From: Verrucomicrobiia bacterium
Lineage (GTDB): Bacteria; Verrucomicrobiota; Verrucomicrobiia; Verrucomicrobiales; DEV007
Reading direction: 5' to 3'
Length of the DNA: 57,498 bases
Assembly: GCA_030427505.1 (NCBI GenBank)
Contig: JAUICH010000032.1
Span: 1-57,498, forward strand
The position numbers were made by a program, and so were the translations under genes. The notes under the pieces were generated by a model, which was not told the origin of the DNA, did no database searches, and saw nothing but the letters and a program-made list of their open reading frames with translations. How positions within the stretch are numbered: the stretch's first letter is position 1; every line of letters begins with the position of its first letter. Positions 26,291 through 35,158 of the stretch are shown here, piece by piece.

Positions 26291-29200
26291 ATGACTTATG
26301 GTCCTCAGCTTCCCATTGGTGAAAAAGGGTCTCCGGACGGTCCTTCGGATGACTTTGCGCGGTTTACGAATCGCGTGGAGGAGCAGGCCCTGTTTGAGGG
26401 GCGGGTGGAGGCGCGGGCGAACAGTCCGCTGCCGATCCTGATGTTCCATGGGGTGGCGGGCCAGGGGAAGACCTGGCTGCTCCGGCGCTTGCAGGCGAAT
26501 CTGTTGGTGGGTGAGGAAAAGGACAGGGACGGGGAACGGGAACCGGACCAGGCCGGGATGGAGGAAAAGGGGGCGGGGGCGGAGGACGAACCGGGCGACG
26601 GGAAAGGGCGGTGGGGGAAGAAAGGGAAGAAGAGTAAGACGAAGAAGGACTACCGGGTGCCGGTGGCGATGCTGGACTTTGACACGGCGTCCTCCGCGCC
26701 GCGGGAGCAGTGGCTGGATGCCATTCGCCAGCGCCTGGGGGTTCCGGCGCCGCGTTTTGGGCTGGCGTGGGCGGCGCTCCAGGGGCAGCGCTACGGCGCG
26801 CAAAGTCTCTCCAGCGAAAGAGGCGACTCGGCGGAGAGCTGGGGCGCGGATCTGGCGGGGGAAGTGCTCGGCTGGCTCGATTTGGTGCCAGGGGGCGGCT
26901 TCATCGCCAGGGGCGTGGGGAAACTGGGCCGCCGGATCTTTGAAGAGGCGCATGTCCAGGAGGTGCGCCACTGGCTCGAAAGTGTGGAAGGCCGCCAGAC
27001 GGTCCGGTTTGTGGAGGACCAGATGAAAAGCTCTCCGGACGAGCTGTCTGGAAAATACCTGCTCCACCTCCTGGCGGCGGATCTGAAGGACTTTCTCCCC
27101 TACCGGAAAGACCGGGCCTGCCGGGCGGTGGTGTTTTTCGACATGTTTGAAAAGCTGAAGTTCAGCGGGAAAGACGTGGCGCAACAGATCGATCTGCGCG
27201 AGCGCTGGATCTACGATCTGTGGAAAGCCTGCCACCGGGAGGTGGGGGGCCGGCCCTGGCCTTTCCTGCAGATCGTCATCGCGGGCCGCGACCGCTTGCT
27301 GTGGGATGACAGCCGGTACCTGCTCCAACTGGCCGGGGAGATTCGGGAGAATGGCGCGCTGGACCTCCGCCTGGTGGGCGGGCTGTCCCGGCCGGACGCG
27401 GAAGGGTACCTCGATACCTGTGAAATCCTGCCGGCGCCGCTGCGGGAGGCCATCCTGCGCGTTTCCCAGGACGGAGAAGGGCCGGACGGCGTCACGGCGC
27501 ACCATGCCTACACCCTGGGGCTGTGCGCGGATACGGTGTCTGAGTATCGGCAGGCGCACCGGGGGCGGGACCCCGAGCCGGAGTGGTTCGACCTGACGCC
27601 GGGCGCGGCGGAAGGGCTGCGCGGAAAGATGGATCGCTTGACGGACCGGTTTCTCTCTTCACTGGACCAGAAGGAGGAACTGGAGCCGATACTCTACCTC
27701 CTGGCGGCCGCGCCGCGTTTTGACCGGGAGGCGCTGCGCGCGCGGTTCAGCGGGGGCGAGGCGGCCAGCATCGAGGCCCTGTGCCACCGCATCCTGCGCT
27801 ACTCCTTTGTCGAGCCCCTGTCGCCGCGGGAGGACGGGGAAAGCGGCTCGCCGTGGTACCGCCTCCACCCCCTGATGAAGGAAGCCCTCACTCACAAAGC
27901 CACCACCACTAGCGAGCGGACGGCGGAGGCGGCGGAAACGGGGACGGCGGCAAAGCCGGAACCGGACCGGGTCTGGGAAACCTATTGGGCGGAGCGGTCC
28001 CAGGAGCCGCTGGACGACGCCGCGTCCCTGGCGTGGTATCACCAGTGGCGGCGGGACCCGGTGGGAGCGCTGAAGAGTTGGGAAGCTCTGGCGGAGTCGC
28101 TTCGGAGGGAAATCCGGATGGTGGACCACGCCAAGGTCTTAGAATGGTGGGAACCGACGGGGATTGAGAAGCGGAAGCCCCGGAACGAAGACGAGGCGGC
28201 GGCTTTGGGGACGTTTGCAAATGAGTACCAAAGTAGCTCGCTTGGTCACGGGTCGGAGAACTTTGCGAGAGCGGTGGCGGCTTACTACAACGTGATGGAA
28301 GTGTACACTCGAGAGAAACTTCCCGAGGATTGGGCAACGACTCAGAATAATTTGGGCATTGCGCTTCAGGAGCATGGCAAGCGTAGAGGGGGAGAAGAGG
28401 GAAGGAAGCTGCTGAAGGAAGCGGTGGCGGCCTATCGGGCGGCCTTAGAGGAGAGAACCCGCGACCGATTGTCGCAGGATTGGGCGATGACGCAGAACAA
28501 TCTGGGCACTGCGCTTAAGGAGCAAGGTATCCGGACGGGGGGAGAGCCGGGAAAGAGGCTGCTGGAAGAAGCGGTGGCGGCTTATCGGGCGGCCTTGGAG
28601 GAGAGAACCCGCAACCGATTGCCGCAGGATTGGGCGATGACGCAGAACAATTTGGGAAATGCGCTTAGCGAGCAGGGCAGGCGGACGGGAGGGGAGGCGG
28701 GAAGGAATCTGCTGGAGGAAGCGGTGGCGGCGTATCGGGCAGCCTTGGAGGTGTATACCCGCGAGCACCTGCCGCAAGATTGGGCGATGACGCAGAACAA
28801 TCTTGGCAATGTGCTTAGCGATCAGGGCACGCGGACGGGAGGTGAGGCGGGAAGGAATCTGCTGGAGGAAGCAGTGGCGGCGTATCGGGCGGCCCTGGAG
28901 GTGAGAACCCGCGAGGACCTGCCGCAGGAATGGGCGACGGTGCAGAACAATCTGGGGGCTGCGCTGCAAGAGCAGGGCACGCGGACGGGAGGCGAGGCGG
29001 GAAGGGAGCTGCTGGAAGAAGCGGTGGCGGCCTTTCGGGCGGCCCTGGAGGTGAGAACCCGCGAGGACCTGCCGCAGCAGTGGGCAACGACGCGGAACAA
29101 TCTGGGGAATGCGCTAAGGGAATGGGCGGGGCTGGACGGCGAAAACCGAAAGCTGCTCCTCGCGGGAGCCATCGCCACCCACCAGAGCGCACTGGAGGTC

Positions 29201-29413
29201 TATACAGAGGAACATTTTTCTCACTACCACGCTATCGTGATGCGAAACTTGCTTCAAGACTTCGCCCTGGCGCTGGGTGGCGAGGACCGGCTGCATGAGA
29301 TCCTGGAGACGGGCGGCGAAGAGGCCCTGTGGGCGGCTTTGGCGGAATACTTTGGTGGGGGAGATGTGGGGCCGGAGACGGAGGGCGGCGAGGGGGAGGG
29401 GGAGTTGGAATGA
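26291..29413 (+). CDS. STAND ATPase with 50-residue TPR-like repeats, copy 2
   Basis: 1040 residues, clearly paralogous to copies 1 and 3. Walker A GVAGQGKTW (54-62) and Walker B AVVFFDMFEKLKF are intact, as is the AGRDRLLWDD sensor segment. A Lys/Glu-rich insertion of about 45 residues follows the P-loop helix (about 74-118). The repeat array has six 50-residue units (DWAMTQNNLG pattern; one reads EWATVQ and one QQWATTR), then the shared cap HFSHYHAIVMRNLL. ATG 26291 was chosen. The opposite strand over 26018-27559 carries a long open frame that is only a mirror of GC-biased codons. The protein probably oligomerises on sensing a target, as STAND ATPases do; the target is unknown. Confidence 0.85.
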   Translation: MTYGPQLPIGEKGSPDGPSDDFARFTNRVEEQALFEGRVEARANSPLPILMFHGVAGQGKTWLLRRLQANLLVGEEKDRDGEREPDQAGMEEKGAGAEDEPGDGKGRWGKKGKKSKTKKDYRVPVAMLDFDTASSAPREQWLDAIRQRLGVPAPRFGLAWAALQGQRYGAQSLSSERGDSAESWGADLAGEVLGWLDLVPGGGFIARGVGKLGRRIFEEAHVQEVRHWLESVEGRQTVRFVEDQMKSSPDELSGKYLLHLLAADLKDFLPYRKDRACRAVVFFDMFEKLKFSGKDVAQQIDLRERWIYDLWKACHREVGGRPWPFLQIVIAGRDRLLWDDSRYLLQLAGEIRENGALDLRLVGGLSRPDAEGYLDTCEILPAPLREAILRVSQDGEGPDGVTAHHAYTLGLCADTVSEYRQAHRGRDPEPEWFDLTPGAAEGLRGKMDRLTDRFLSSLDQKEELEPILYLLAAAPRFDREALRARFSGGEAASIEALCHRILRYSFVEPLSPREDGESGSPWYRLHPLMKEALTHKATTTSERTAEAAETGTAAKPEPDRVWETYWAERSQEPLDDAASLAWYHQWRRDPVGALKSWEALAESLRREIRMVDHAKVLEWWEPTGIEKRKPRNEDEAAALGTFANEYQSSSLGHGSENFARAVAAYYNVMEVYTREKLPEDWATTQNNLGIALQEHGKRRGGEEGRKLLKEAVAAYRAALEERTRDRLSQDWAMTQNNLGTALKEQGIRTGGEPGKRLLEEAVAAYRAALEERTRNRLPQDWAMTQNNLGNALSEQGRRTGGEAGRNLLEEAVAAYRAALEVYTREHLPQDWAMTQNNLGNVLSDQGTRTGGEAGRNLLEEAVAAYRAALEVRTREDLPQEWATVQNNLGAALQEQGTRTGGEAGRELLEEAVAAFRAALEVRTREDLPQQWATTRNNLGNALREWAGLDGENRKLLLAGAIATHQSALEVYTEEHFSHYHAIVMRNLLQDFALALGGEDRLHEILETGGEEALWAALAEYFGGGDVGPETEGGEGEGELE

Positions 29414-29457
29414 GCCACCGGCGTGAGCGTTCTCTTTCCAGCTCACCTGGCTGCTCC

Positions 29458-29588
29458 CGCCGTTGAGGGTGGCCCAGAGGTGGAGTGGGGGCGACAGGAA
29501 GGGAGGAAGGAAGAACAGACCGCGCCCCCGAGGTTCCGAACGGGCGGGGAATTTGTAATGGCGCCGGGGGCGGGGGCCGTTCATGGTG
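29458..29588 (+). promoter_or_regulatory. Conserved leader, STAND copy 3
   Basis: 131 bp nearly identical to 26058-26187, 28 bp before the third STAND gene. The core 'gttccgaacgggcggggaat' and 'ttgtaatggcgcc' are shared. A short in-frame start (MAPGAGAVHG) would overlap the gene in another frame. Confidence 0.6.
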
Positions 29589-29616
29589 GGGGGCGGACTT
29601 ACTTTGCCCGTCAGTC

Positions 29617-32600
29617 ATGTCATCTGGTTCCCATCATCCCTCCGATGAAGAGACCTCTCAACCGGGGCGGCCGGAGAATTTCAATCGCTTCGTCAATCGC
29701 GCGAAGGAACGGGAGCGTTTGTTAGGGCTGATCAAGGCGCCGGCGGGGAGCCACCTGCCCATTCTGATGTTCCACGGGGTGGCGGGCCAGGGGAAGTCCT
29801 GGCTGCTCAGGGAACTGTGCCAACTGGCGATGCCCCATGTGCCCGCGGCGACGCTCAACTTCGCGAGCCTTTCCTCCGCGAACTTGAGCGCCTGGCTGCT
29901 GCTGATCCGCAATCGGCTGAAGCGCGCCGCGCCGCGGTTTGACCTGGCCCAGGCGGTTCTGGAAAAGATGAACGCCCGCCCCCAGGCAAAGCGGGGCGAC
30001 TGGGGCGGAGACGTGGCGCTGGTGGCTGGGGCGGCCGGGGCAGACCCCGCCGCCGTGGGCGGGGCCATCGTGAAAGTGGCGACGCTCCTGAAGAACCACG
30101 TCTTCGCGGGGCCAGAGGCCGGCGCGGCCCGGAAATGGCGGGCCAGCGAGAAGGGCCGGGCCTTCGCCCGAGACCTGAAGAGGCGGGCGGAAGCGGACCC
30201 CGACAGCATCGATTCGGGCTACCTGCTTGAGTGTTTGGCGAAAGATCTGGCGGAGTTCCTTCCCCGCCGGGAAAACGGCGCGTGCCGGGCCGCGCTGTTT
30301 CTGGATACCTTTGAGGAACTGAAGGTGGAAAGCCTGGGCGACGCGCGGCAGCTCGACCAGCGGGAGCGCTGGATTTTCGAGCTATGGAAGGCCTGCCGCG
30401 AGACGGGGCCCGGGGGCGGGCGGCGCCCCTTTTTACAGATCGCGATCGCGGGCCGGGACCGGGTGCTGTGGGACAGGGGCGAGATTCTCCCCTCTCTGGC
30501 TGGTGAGATCCAGAAGCTCGACGCGCTGGAAGTGGCGCTCGTGGGGGGACTCTCCCGGCCGGACGCGGTGAGTTTGCTTGGCAATGCCTTCATACACCCG
30601 CCGGCGCTCCGGGAAGCCATTCTGAACGTGTCCCAGGACATGGCGGCAACGGGCGGCGGGCAGCCGGCGGCTTTTCACGCCTTTGCCCTGGGGCTGTGCG
30701 TGGATACGGTGAAGGAGTACCAGGCCGCTAACCATGGCAACTACCCCGAGCCGGACACGTTCGACCTGCCGCCCGGCAAGTTTGATCTGTTGGCCGCGCG
30801 ATTTCTCTCGTCCCTGAGCAATAACGTGCTCAAGCGGAAGCTCGACCGCCTGGCCGTCACCCCGCGCTTTGACCGGGAAGCGCTTCGCGCCCAGTTCACC
30901 GGCGGGGATGTGGATGCCGCGGAAGACGGGCTCGACCGCCTGCTGCGCTATTCCTTTGTCGAGCCATTGCAACGGGAAGACGAAGAAGGCGGCGACTGGT
31001 ACCGGCTGCACCCCCTGATGAAGGAAGCCCTGGAAGCCTCCGCCAGCGAACAGAAGGCGGCGGAGGCGAATCAGTATTGGGAAACGTATTGGGCGGGGCG
31101 CTCTGAGGATGAGGTGGATGAGGCCGCGTCCCTGGCGTGGTATCACCGGTGGCGGCGGGAGCCTGCGGCTGGGCTGGAAGCGTGGACTGCTCTGGCGGAA
31201 TCGCTTCGGAGGGAAGTCCGAATGGTGGACCACGCCAAGGTCTTGGAATGGTGGGAACCCACGGGGATTGAGAGACGGAAGCCGCGGAATGTGGATGAAG
31301 CGGCGGCTTTGGTGAACTTGGGAATTGAATGTCGTAGTAGCTCTCTGGGCTCCAGTTCGGAGAACATTGCGCGTGCGGTTGCGGCATATTTCAACGCCAT
31401 GGAAGTGTACACACGCGAGCAACTTCCCCTAGAGTGGGCAATGGTCCAGAATAGTCTGGGGCTTGCTTTAAAAGATCAAGGCATTCGAGCCGGAGGGGAG
31501 AAGGGTAGAAAGCTGCTGGAAGATGCGGTGGGGGCCTATTACGCAGCTTTGGAGGAGTTTCCCCGTGAACTCGTGCCTCAGCTATGGGCTATGACACAGA
31601 ATAGTCTTGGCATTGCGCTAAGTGAGCAGGGTATCCGGATGGGAGAAAAGAAGGGAGGGAATCTGCTGGAGAAAGCAGTAGAGGCCTATCGAGCAGCCTT
31701 AGAGGAGCATACTCGCGAGCAACTTCCTCAACAATGGGCGACGACGCAGAACAACTTGGGCAATGTTCTTAGTGAGCAGGGCACCCGGACTGAGGGAGAG
31801 GCGGGAAAGAAGCTGCTGGAGGAAGCGGTGGAAGCCTATCGCGCAGCCTTGGAGGAGAGAATCCGCGAGCAATTTCCTCAGCAATGGGCGACGACGCAGA
31901 ACAATCTGGGGAATGCACATCAAGAGTTGGGCACGCGGAAGACAGGAAGGGTGGGAAGGAAGCTATTGGAGAAAGCAGTGGATGCCTGTCGGGCGGCTCT
32001 GATGGAGAGAACTCGTGAGCAACTTCCTCAACAATGGGCAACGACGCAGAACAATTTGGGGAACGCGCTTCGCGAACTGGGCACCCGGAGCCGGGGAGAG
32101 GCGGGAAGGAAGTTGCTGGAGGAAGCGGTGGAAGCCTATCGCGCGGCCTTGGAAGAAAGAACCCGCGAGCAATTTCCTCAGCAATGGGCGACGACGCAGA
32201 ACAATCTGGGGAATGCACTTCAAAAATTGGGCACGCGGTTAGGAAGTGAGGCGGGAGTCAAGTTGCTAGAGGAAACGGTGAAAGCGTATCGCACTGCGTT
32301 GGAAGAGTTTACCCGCGAACACCTACCCCAGCAGTGGGCAGTAACGCAGAACAATCTGGGCAATGCGCTGCGAGAATGGGCCGGGCTGGACGGCAAAAAT
32401 GCAAAGTCTCTCCTCGCGGAAGCCATCGCCGCCCACCAGGGCGCGCTGGAGGTCTGGACGGCGGAACATTTTTCTCACTACCACGGCATCGCGATGGGAA
32501 ACTTGATAGATGACTACGCCCTGGCGCTGGGTGGCGTGGACCGGGTGCGGGAGATCCTGGAGACGGGCGGCGAAGAGGCCCTGCGGGCGGCTTTGGTGGA

Positions 32601-32643
32601 GTACTTTGGTGGGGGAGATTTAGGAGGCGGGGTGATTCGTTGA
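29617..32643 (+). CDS. STAND ATPase with 50-residue TPR-like repeats, copy 3
   Basis: 1008 residues. Walker A GVAGQGKSW and Walker B ALFLDTFEELKV are intact, with the sensor segment IAIAGRDRVLWDRG. The repeat array holds seven 50-residue units, mostly of the QQWATTQNNLG type, unlike the DW type of copies 1 and 2, so this array has been homogenised separately. The shared cap HFSHYHGIAMGNLI ends the protein. ATG 29617 matches the start of its paralogs. It lies in the same direction as copy 2, about 200 bp downstream. A sensor role is inferred from the STAND-TPR architecture; no effector domain is present. Confidence 0.85.
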   Translation: MSSGSHHPSDEETSQPGRPENFNRFVNRAKERERLLGLIKAPAGSHLPILMFHGVAGQGKSWLLRELCQLAMPHVPAATLNFASLSSANLSAWLLLIRNRLKRAAPRFDLAQAVLEKMNARPQAKRGDWGGDVALVAGAAGADPAAVGGAIVKVATLLKNHVFAGPEAGAARKWRASEKGRAFARDLKRRAEADPDSIDSGYLLECLAKDLAEFLPRRENGACRAALFLDTFEELKVESLGDARQLDQRERWIFELWKACRETGPGGGRRPFLQIAIAGRDRVLWDRGEILPSLAGEIQKLDALEVALVGGLSRPDAVSLLGNAFIHPPALREAILNVSQDMAATGGGQPAAFHAFALGLCVDTVKEYQAANHGNYPEPDTFDLPPGKFDLLAARFLSSLSNNVLKRKLDRLAVTPRFDREALRAQFTGGDVDAAEDGLDRLLRYSFVEPLQREDEEGGDWYRLHPLMKEALEASASEQKAAEANQYWETYWAGRSEDEVDEAASLAWYHRWRREPAAGLEAWTALAESLRREVRMVDHAKVLEWWEPTGIERRKPRNVDEAAALVNLGIECRSSSLGSSSENIARAVAAYFNAMEVYTREQLPLEWAMVQNSLGLALKDQGIRAGGEKGRKLLEDAVGAYYAALEEFPRELVPQLWAMTQNSLGIALSEQGIRMGEKKGGNLLEKAVEAYRAALEEHTREQLPQQWATTQNNLGNVLSEQGTRTEGEAGKKLLEEAVEAYRAALEERIREQFPQQWATTQNNLGNAHQELGTRKTGRVGRKLLEKAVDACRAALMERTREQLPQQWATTQNNLGNALRELGTRSRGEAGRKLLEEAVEAYRAALEERTREQFPQQWATTQNNLGNALQKLGTRLGSEAGVKLLEETVKAYRTALEEFTREHLPQQWAVTQNNLGNALREWAGLDGKNAKSLLAEAIAAHQGALEVWTAEHFSHYHGIAMGNLIDDYALALGGVDRVREILETGGEEALRAALVEYFGGGDLGGGVIR

Positions 32644-32689
32644 AAACTCTTTGTGAATATGGCTTAGCTAAAGTGAATTCCTCCTTTTC

Positions 32690-34075
32690 AAAGGCTCACC
32701 GAAGGTGGCCGTCGCTCTCGCCGGATGCGCCGGGCCTTCAGCCCTCGAAGAATTTCTTTTGGCCTAAGACCTGGGCCTTCGACCCAGGCTGGTATGCGGC
32801 GCGCCGTTGGCGCTCGTGCTTTGGTGTTGATCTGGCATGCGTCGGGCCGTTGGCGCTTTGCGGTATGATTCTGACCTGGTATGCGGTGCGGCGCTGGCGT
32901 TTGTGGCATGGTTCTGATCTAGGATGCGGTGCGGCACTGGCGCTCGTGCCTTCGTGTTGATCTGGTATGCGGTGCGGCGTTGGCGCTCGTGTCTTCGTGT
33001 TGATCTGGTATGCGTCGAGCCGTTGGCGCTCTTTTTGTTTGTTAGAATAGAGGAAGAATGAAGAGCAGATCCCGCTGGACTGATCTGGTGGCTCATAGAG
33101 AAGCGGGTTTTCTGCTTTAGATCAGAGATGAGATGGAGGGGACACTTACCGGAATTTGCTTTATCTGCCTGCATGAGGTTTTGGATGGATCCATTGTCCC
33201 TCAACCGGATTTCAGAGGGGCAAGGTCCGGCAAGACCCTGAGGGCCGAAGGCCCGTCGCATACCAGCCTGGGTCGAAGGCCCAGGTAAATCCGGGTCCCA
33301 CCGTTTTTGAGGGCTGAAGGCCCGGCGCATGGGGTGAAGCTGATCATTGCTCTCGCTCTCGCCGGATGCGCCGGGCCTTCAGCCCTCGAAGGATTTCTTT
33401 TGGCCTGAGACCTGGGCCTTCGACCCAGGCTGGTATGCGTCGGGCCGTTGGCGTTTGTGGCATGTTTCTGATCTGGGATGCGGTGCGGCACTGGCGCTCG
33501 TGCTTTGGTGTTGATCTGGAATGCGTCGCGCCGTTGGCGCTTTTGCTTTGGTACTGATTTGGTATGCGGTGCGGTGCTGGCGTTTTCCTCTGGGAACTGG
33601 ACGTGAGGTTTTTTGGAGGGCGGGTGGGCCTGGCCAGAAAACTAAGAACTGTTTGTCCGGGTTCGTCAGTCCAGGTCCAAGGGCGGTTTGTCAACGAGGC
33701 GGCGACACGAAGCCCCAGTTTTCCGGTTCTCTGGGGTTGCAAGCTCCCGCGACCTGAGGGCCGAAGGCCCGGCGCATACCAGCCTGGGTCGCAGGCCCAG
33801 GTAAATCCGGATCCCACCGTTTTTGAGGGCTGAAGGCCCGGCGCACGGGGTGAAGGTATCGGTTGCTCCCGGCGGATGCGCCGGGCCTTCAGCCCTTGAA
33901 ATTTCATTTTCGTCCTGAGACCTGGGCCTTCGACCCAGGCTGGTATGCGTCTCGCCGTTGGCGCTCGTGCTTTGGTGTTGATCTGGTTTGCGTCGGGCCG
34001 TTGGCGCTTTGCGGCATGATTCTGATCTGGTATGCGGCGCGCCTTTGGCGCTCTGGAATTCTACCTCGGCATTCC
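32690..34075. repeat. Degenerate palindromic repeat field
   Basis: 1.4 kb without a credible gene. Blocks near 32720-33040, 33235-33560 and 33750-34060 contain 'gccgggccttcagccctcga', 'cctgggccttcgacccaggc' and many short tandem derivatives of 'ctggtatgcgtcgggccgttggcgctcg' at roughly 40-60 bp spacing. These are arms of the same palindrome as at 8723-9665, so the field looks like repeatedly duplicated half-palindromes. I found no CRISPR-type spacing. Confidence 0.75.
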
Positions 34076-34176
34076 CTTAACCCCTCCGAAATGCCAAGTA
34101 CTACCGGTACTGCTGAGAACGGGAACTGTTCTCTTGAACAGCATTCTGAACACCCCTAGGATGGGTGGCATGACGG

Positions 34177-34677
34177 TTATTTTTTCTTTTGGGGACGGGC
34201 CTTCGTGGGGGATTTCTTAGCGGGGGCGGCAGGCGGCGTGCCGGGGCTGTCTCTGGGGCCGGGCTTCGCGGTGTCTTTGGGCCTGGGGTCTTTTTTTCCG
34301 GAAGGGGAAGGGGCCTGGGGTGAGGGAGACGGGGCGGGGTCCGGGCCGGGGCCGCCGGATGCCGCGGGCGGCTCGGGAAGGGCCTCGGTGGCGCGGATCT
34401 GCTGGAGCAGGGCGTTGAGGAGGAATTCTTCCCGGGACCCGAAGCCGCCGCGGCCGACGAGCTCGTCCAGAAGCCGCTCTTCCTGCGGGGTCAGGGGGGT
34501 CACGGAGATCTCTCCGGACATGAGGCTCTGGAGCTTTTGCAGGGCGGCGCCGTGGGGCTGGTTGCGGCCGAGTTCCCAGTTGGCCACGGCGGCGTAGCTC
34601 ACGGAACACAGCCGGGCCAGCTCTTCGCGGGACAGGCCTCGGGTTTTACGCCACTGGCGGATTTCTGGACCGTTCAT
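34177..34677 (-). CDS. XRE-family transcriptional regulator
   Basis: 166 residues. An N-terminal helix-turn-helix of the XRE/Cro-CI type spans about residues 1-60: PEIRQWRKTRGLSREELARL then YAAVANWELGRNQP. A short helical region follows, and then a long Pro/Ser/Lys-rich disordered tail ending in KKK. It is divergent from the gene at 34775; the 97-bp gap holds three copies of a 13-bp palindrome that would suit an XRE dimer, so it likely represses itself and the replication module (inference). ATG 34677 begins the fold. Its 3' end is related to the relic at 14716-14797. Confidence 0.75.
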   Translation of the reverse strand: MNGPEIRQWRKTRGLSREELARLCSVSYAAVANWELGRNQPHGAALQKLQSLMSGEISVTPLTPQEERLLDELVGRGGFGSREEFLLNALLQQIRATEALPEPPAASGGPGPDPAPSPSPQAPSPSGKKDPRPKDTAKPGPRDSPGTPPAAPAKKSPTKARPQKKK

Positions 34678-34700
34678 GGCGGGGAAGATCGCAAGAAAAT

Positions 34701-34774
34701 TTGAGAGGCGCAATTTTTTTCTGAAAAAACTTGCGAGACGCAAGAAAAGACCGGATAAAGTTTGAGAGACGCAA
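34701..34774. promoter_or_regulatory. Three 13-bp palindromic operator sites
   Basis: TTGAGAGGCGCAA (34701-34713), TTGCGAGACGCAA (34731-34743) and TTGAGAGACGCAA (34762-34774). The middle copy is a perfect 5-bp inverted repeat around AGA; the outer two match it with one or two changes. Centre-to-centre spacing of 30 and 31 bp is about three helical turns. The third ends exactly at ATG 34775. They could instead be replication iterons. Confidence 0.7.
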
Positions 34775-35158
34775 ATGAACGCAATTGTTTTTGAGGCTGC
34801 CAAGCACATGACGTTTTCCGACCGCAGACGGTTGGAGGAGGCGGCGCGCAAGGAGGGTGTGCCGGTGGCGGACTACATCGAGCGCGCGCTGAAGCGGGCT
34901 CTTTTCCAGGTGCCGCTCCACCCGCCGGGGGCGGGGTTTGAGCCGGCGGCAGGGGTGGCGCCGGCGGCCCCGGGCGGAGCCGTGGAGCCGCGGGCACCGG
35001 AATCGGCGGGGGCGGCGCGTCCCATGGCTGGAGACCTGGGAAAGGTCGCCGCTCCCGCCACTGATCTTTCACGGGAAACAGTGGAGGGGGCGCCAGCGGG
35101 TCCTGAACGGAGCGCTCCGGCGGCGGACGCCGGAGCCAGAAAGGAGAACCACTCATGA
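34775..35158 (+). CDS. Small putative DNA-binding protein, first gene of the replication module
   Basis: 127 residues. The first 45 (AIVFEAAKHMTFSDRRRLEEAARKEGVPVADYIERALKRAL) have the strand-helix-helix pattern of ribbon-helix-helix-like proteins. The rest is Ala/Pro/Gly-rich and disordered. ATG 34775 directly follows the third operator copy, so binding there should block translation start or transcription; GAGAG within that site may act as the ribosome-binding site. The stop overlaps the start of the next gene (ATGA at 35155), indicating translational coupling. It probably helps regulate or partition the element (inference). Confidence 0.6.
   Translation: MNAIVFEAAKHMTFSDRRRLEEAARKEGVPVADYIERALKRALFQVPLHPPGAGFEPAAGVAPAAPGGAVEPRAPESAGAARPMAGDLGKVAAPATDLSRETVEGAPAGPERSAPAADAGARKENHS

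Noticed and set aside
26018-27559. 513-residue minus-strand open frame opposite STAND copy 2
   Set aside because: It mirrors GC-rich codons of a convincing paralogous gene; its product is Pro/Arg/His-rich with no domain, and similar mirror frames lie opposite the other STAND genes.
30433-31422. 329-residue minus-strand frame opposite STAND copy 3
   Set aside because: The same mirror effect of GC-biased third positions.
32690-34075. Possible CRISPR or gene array
   Set aside because: Irregular spacing and repeats that are arms of larger palindromes.
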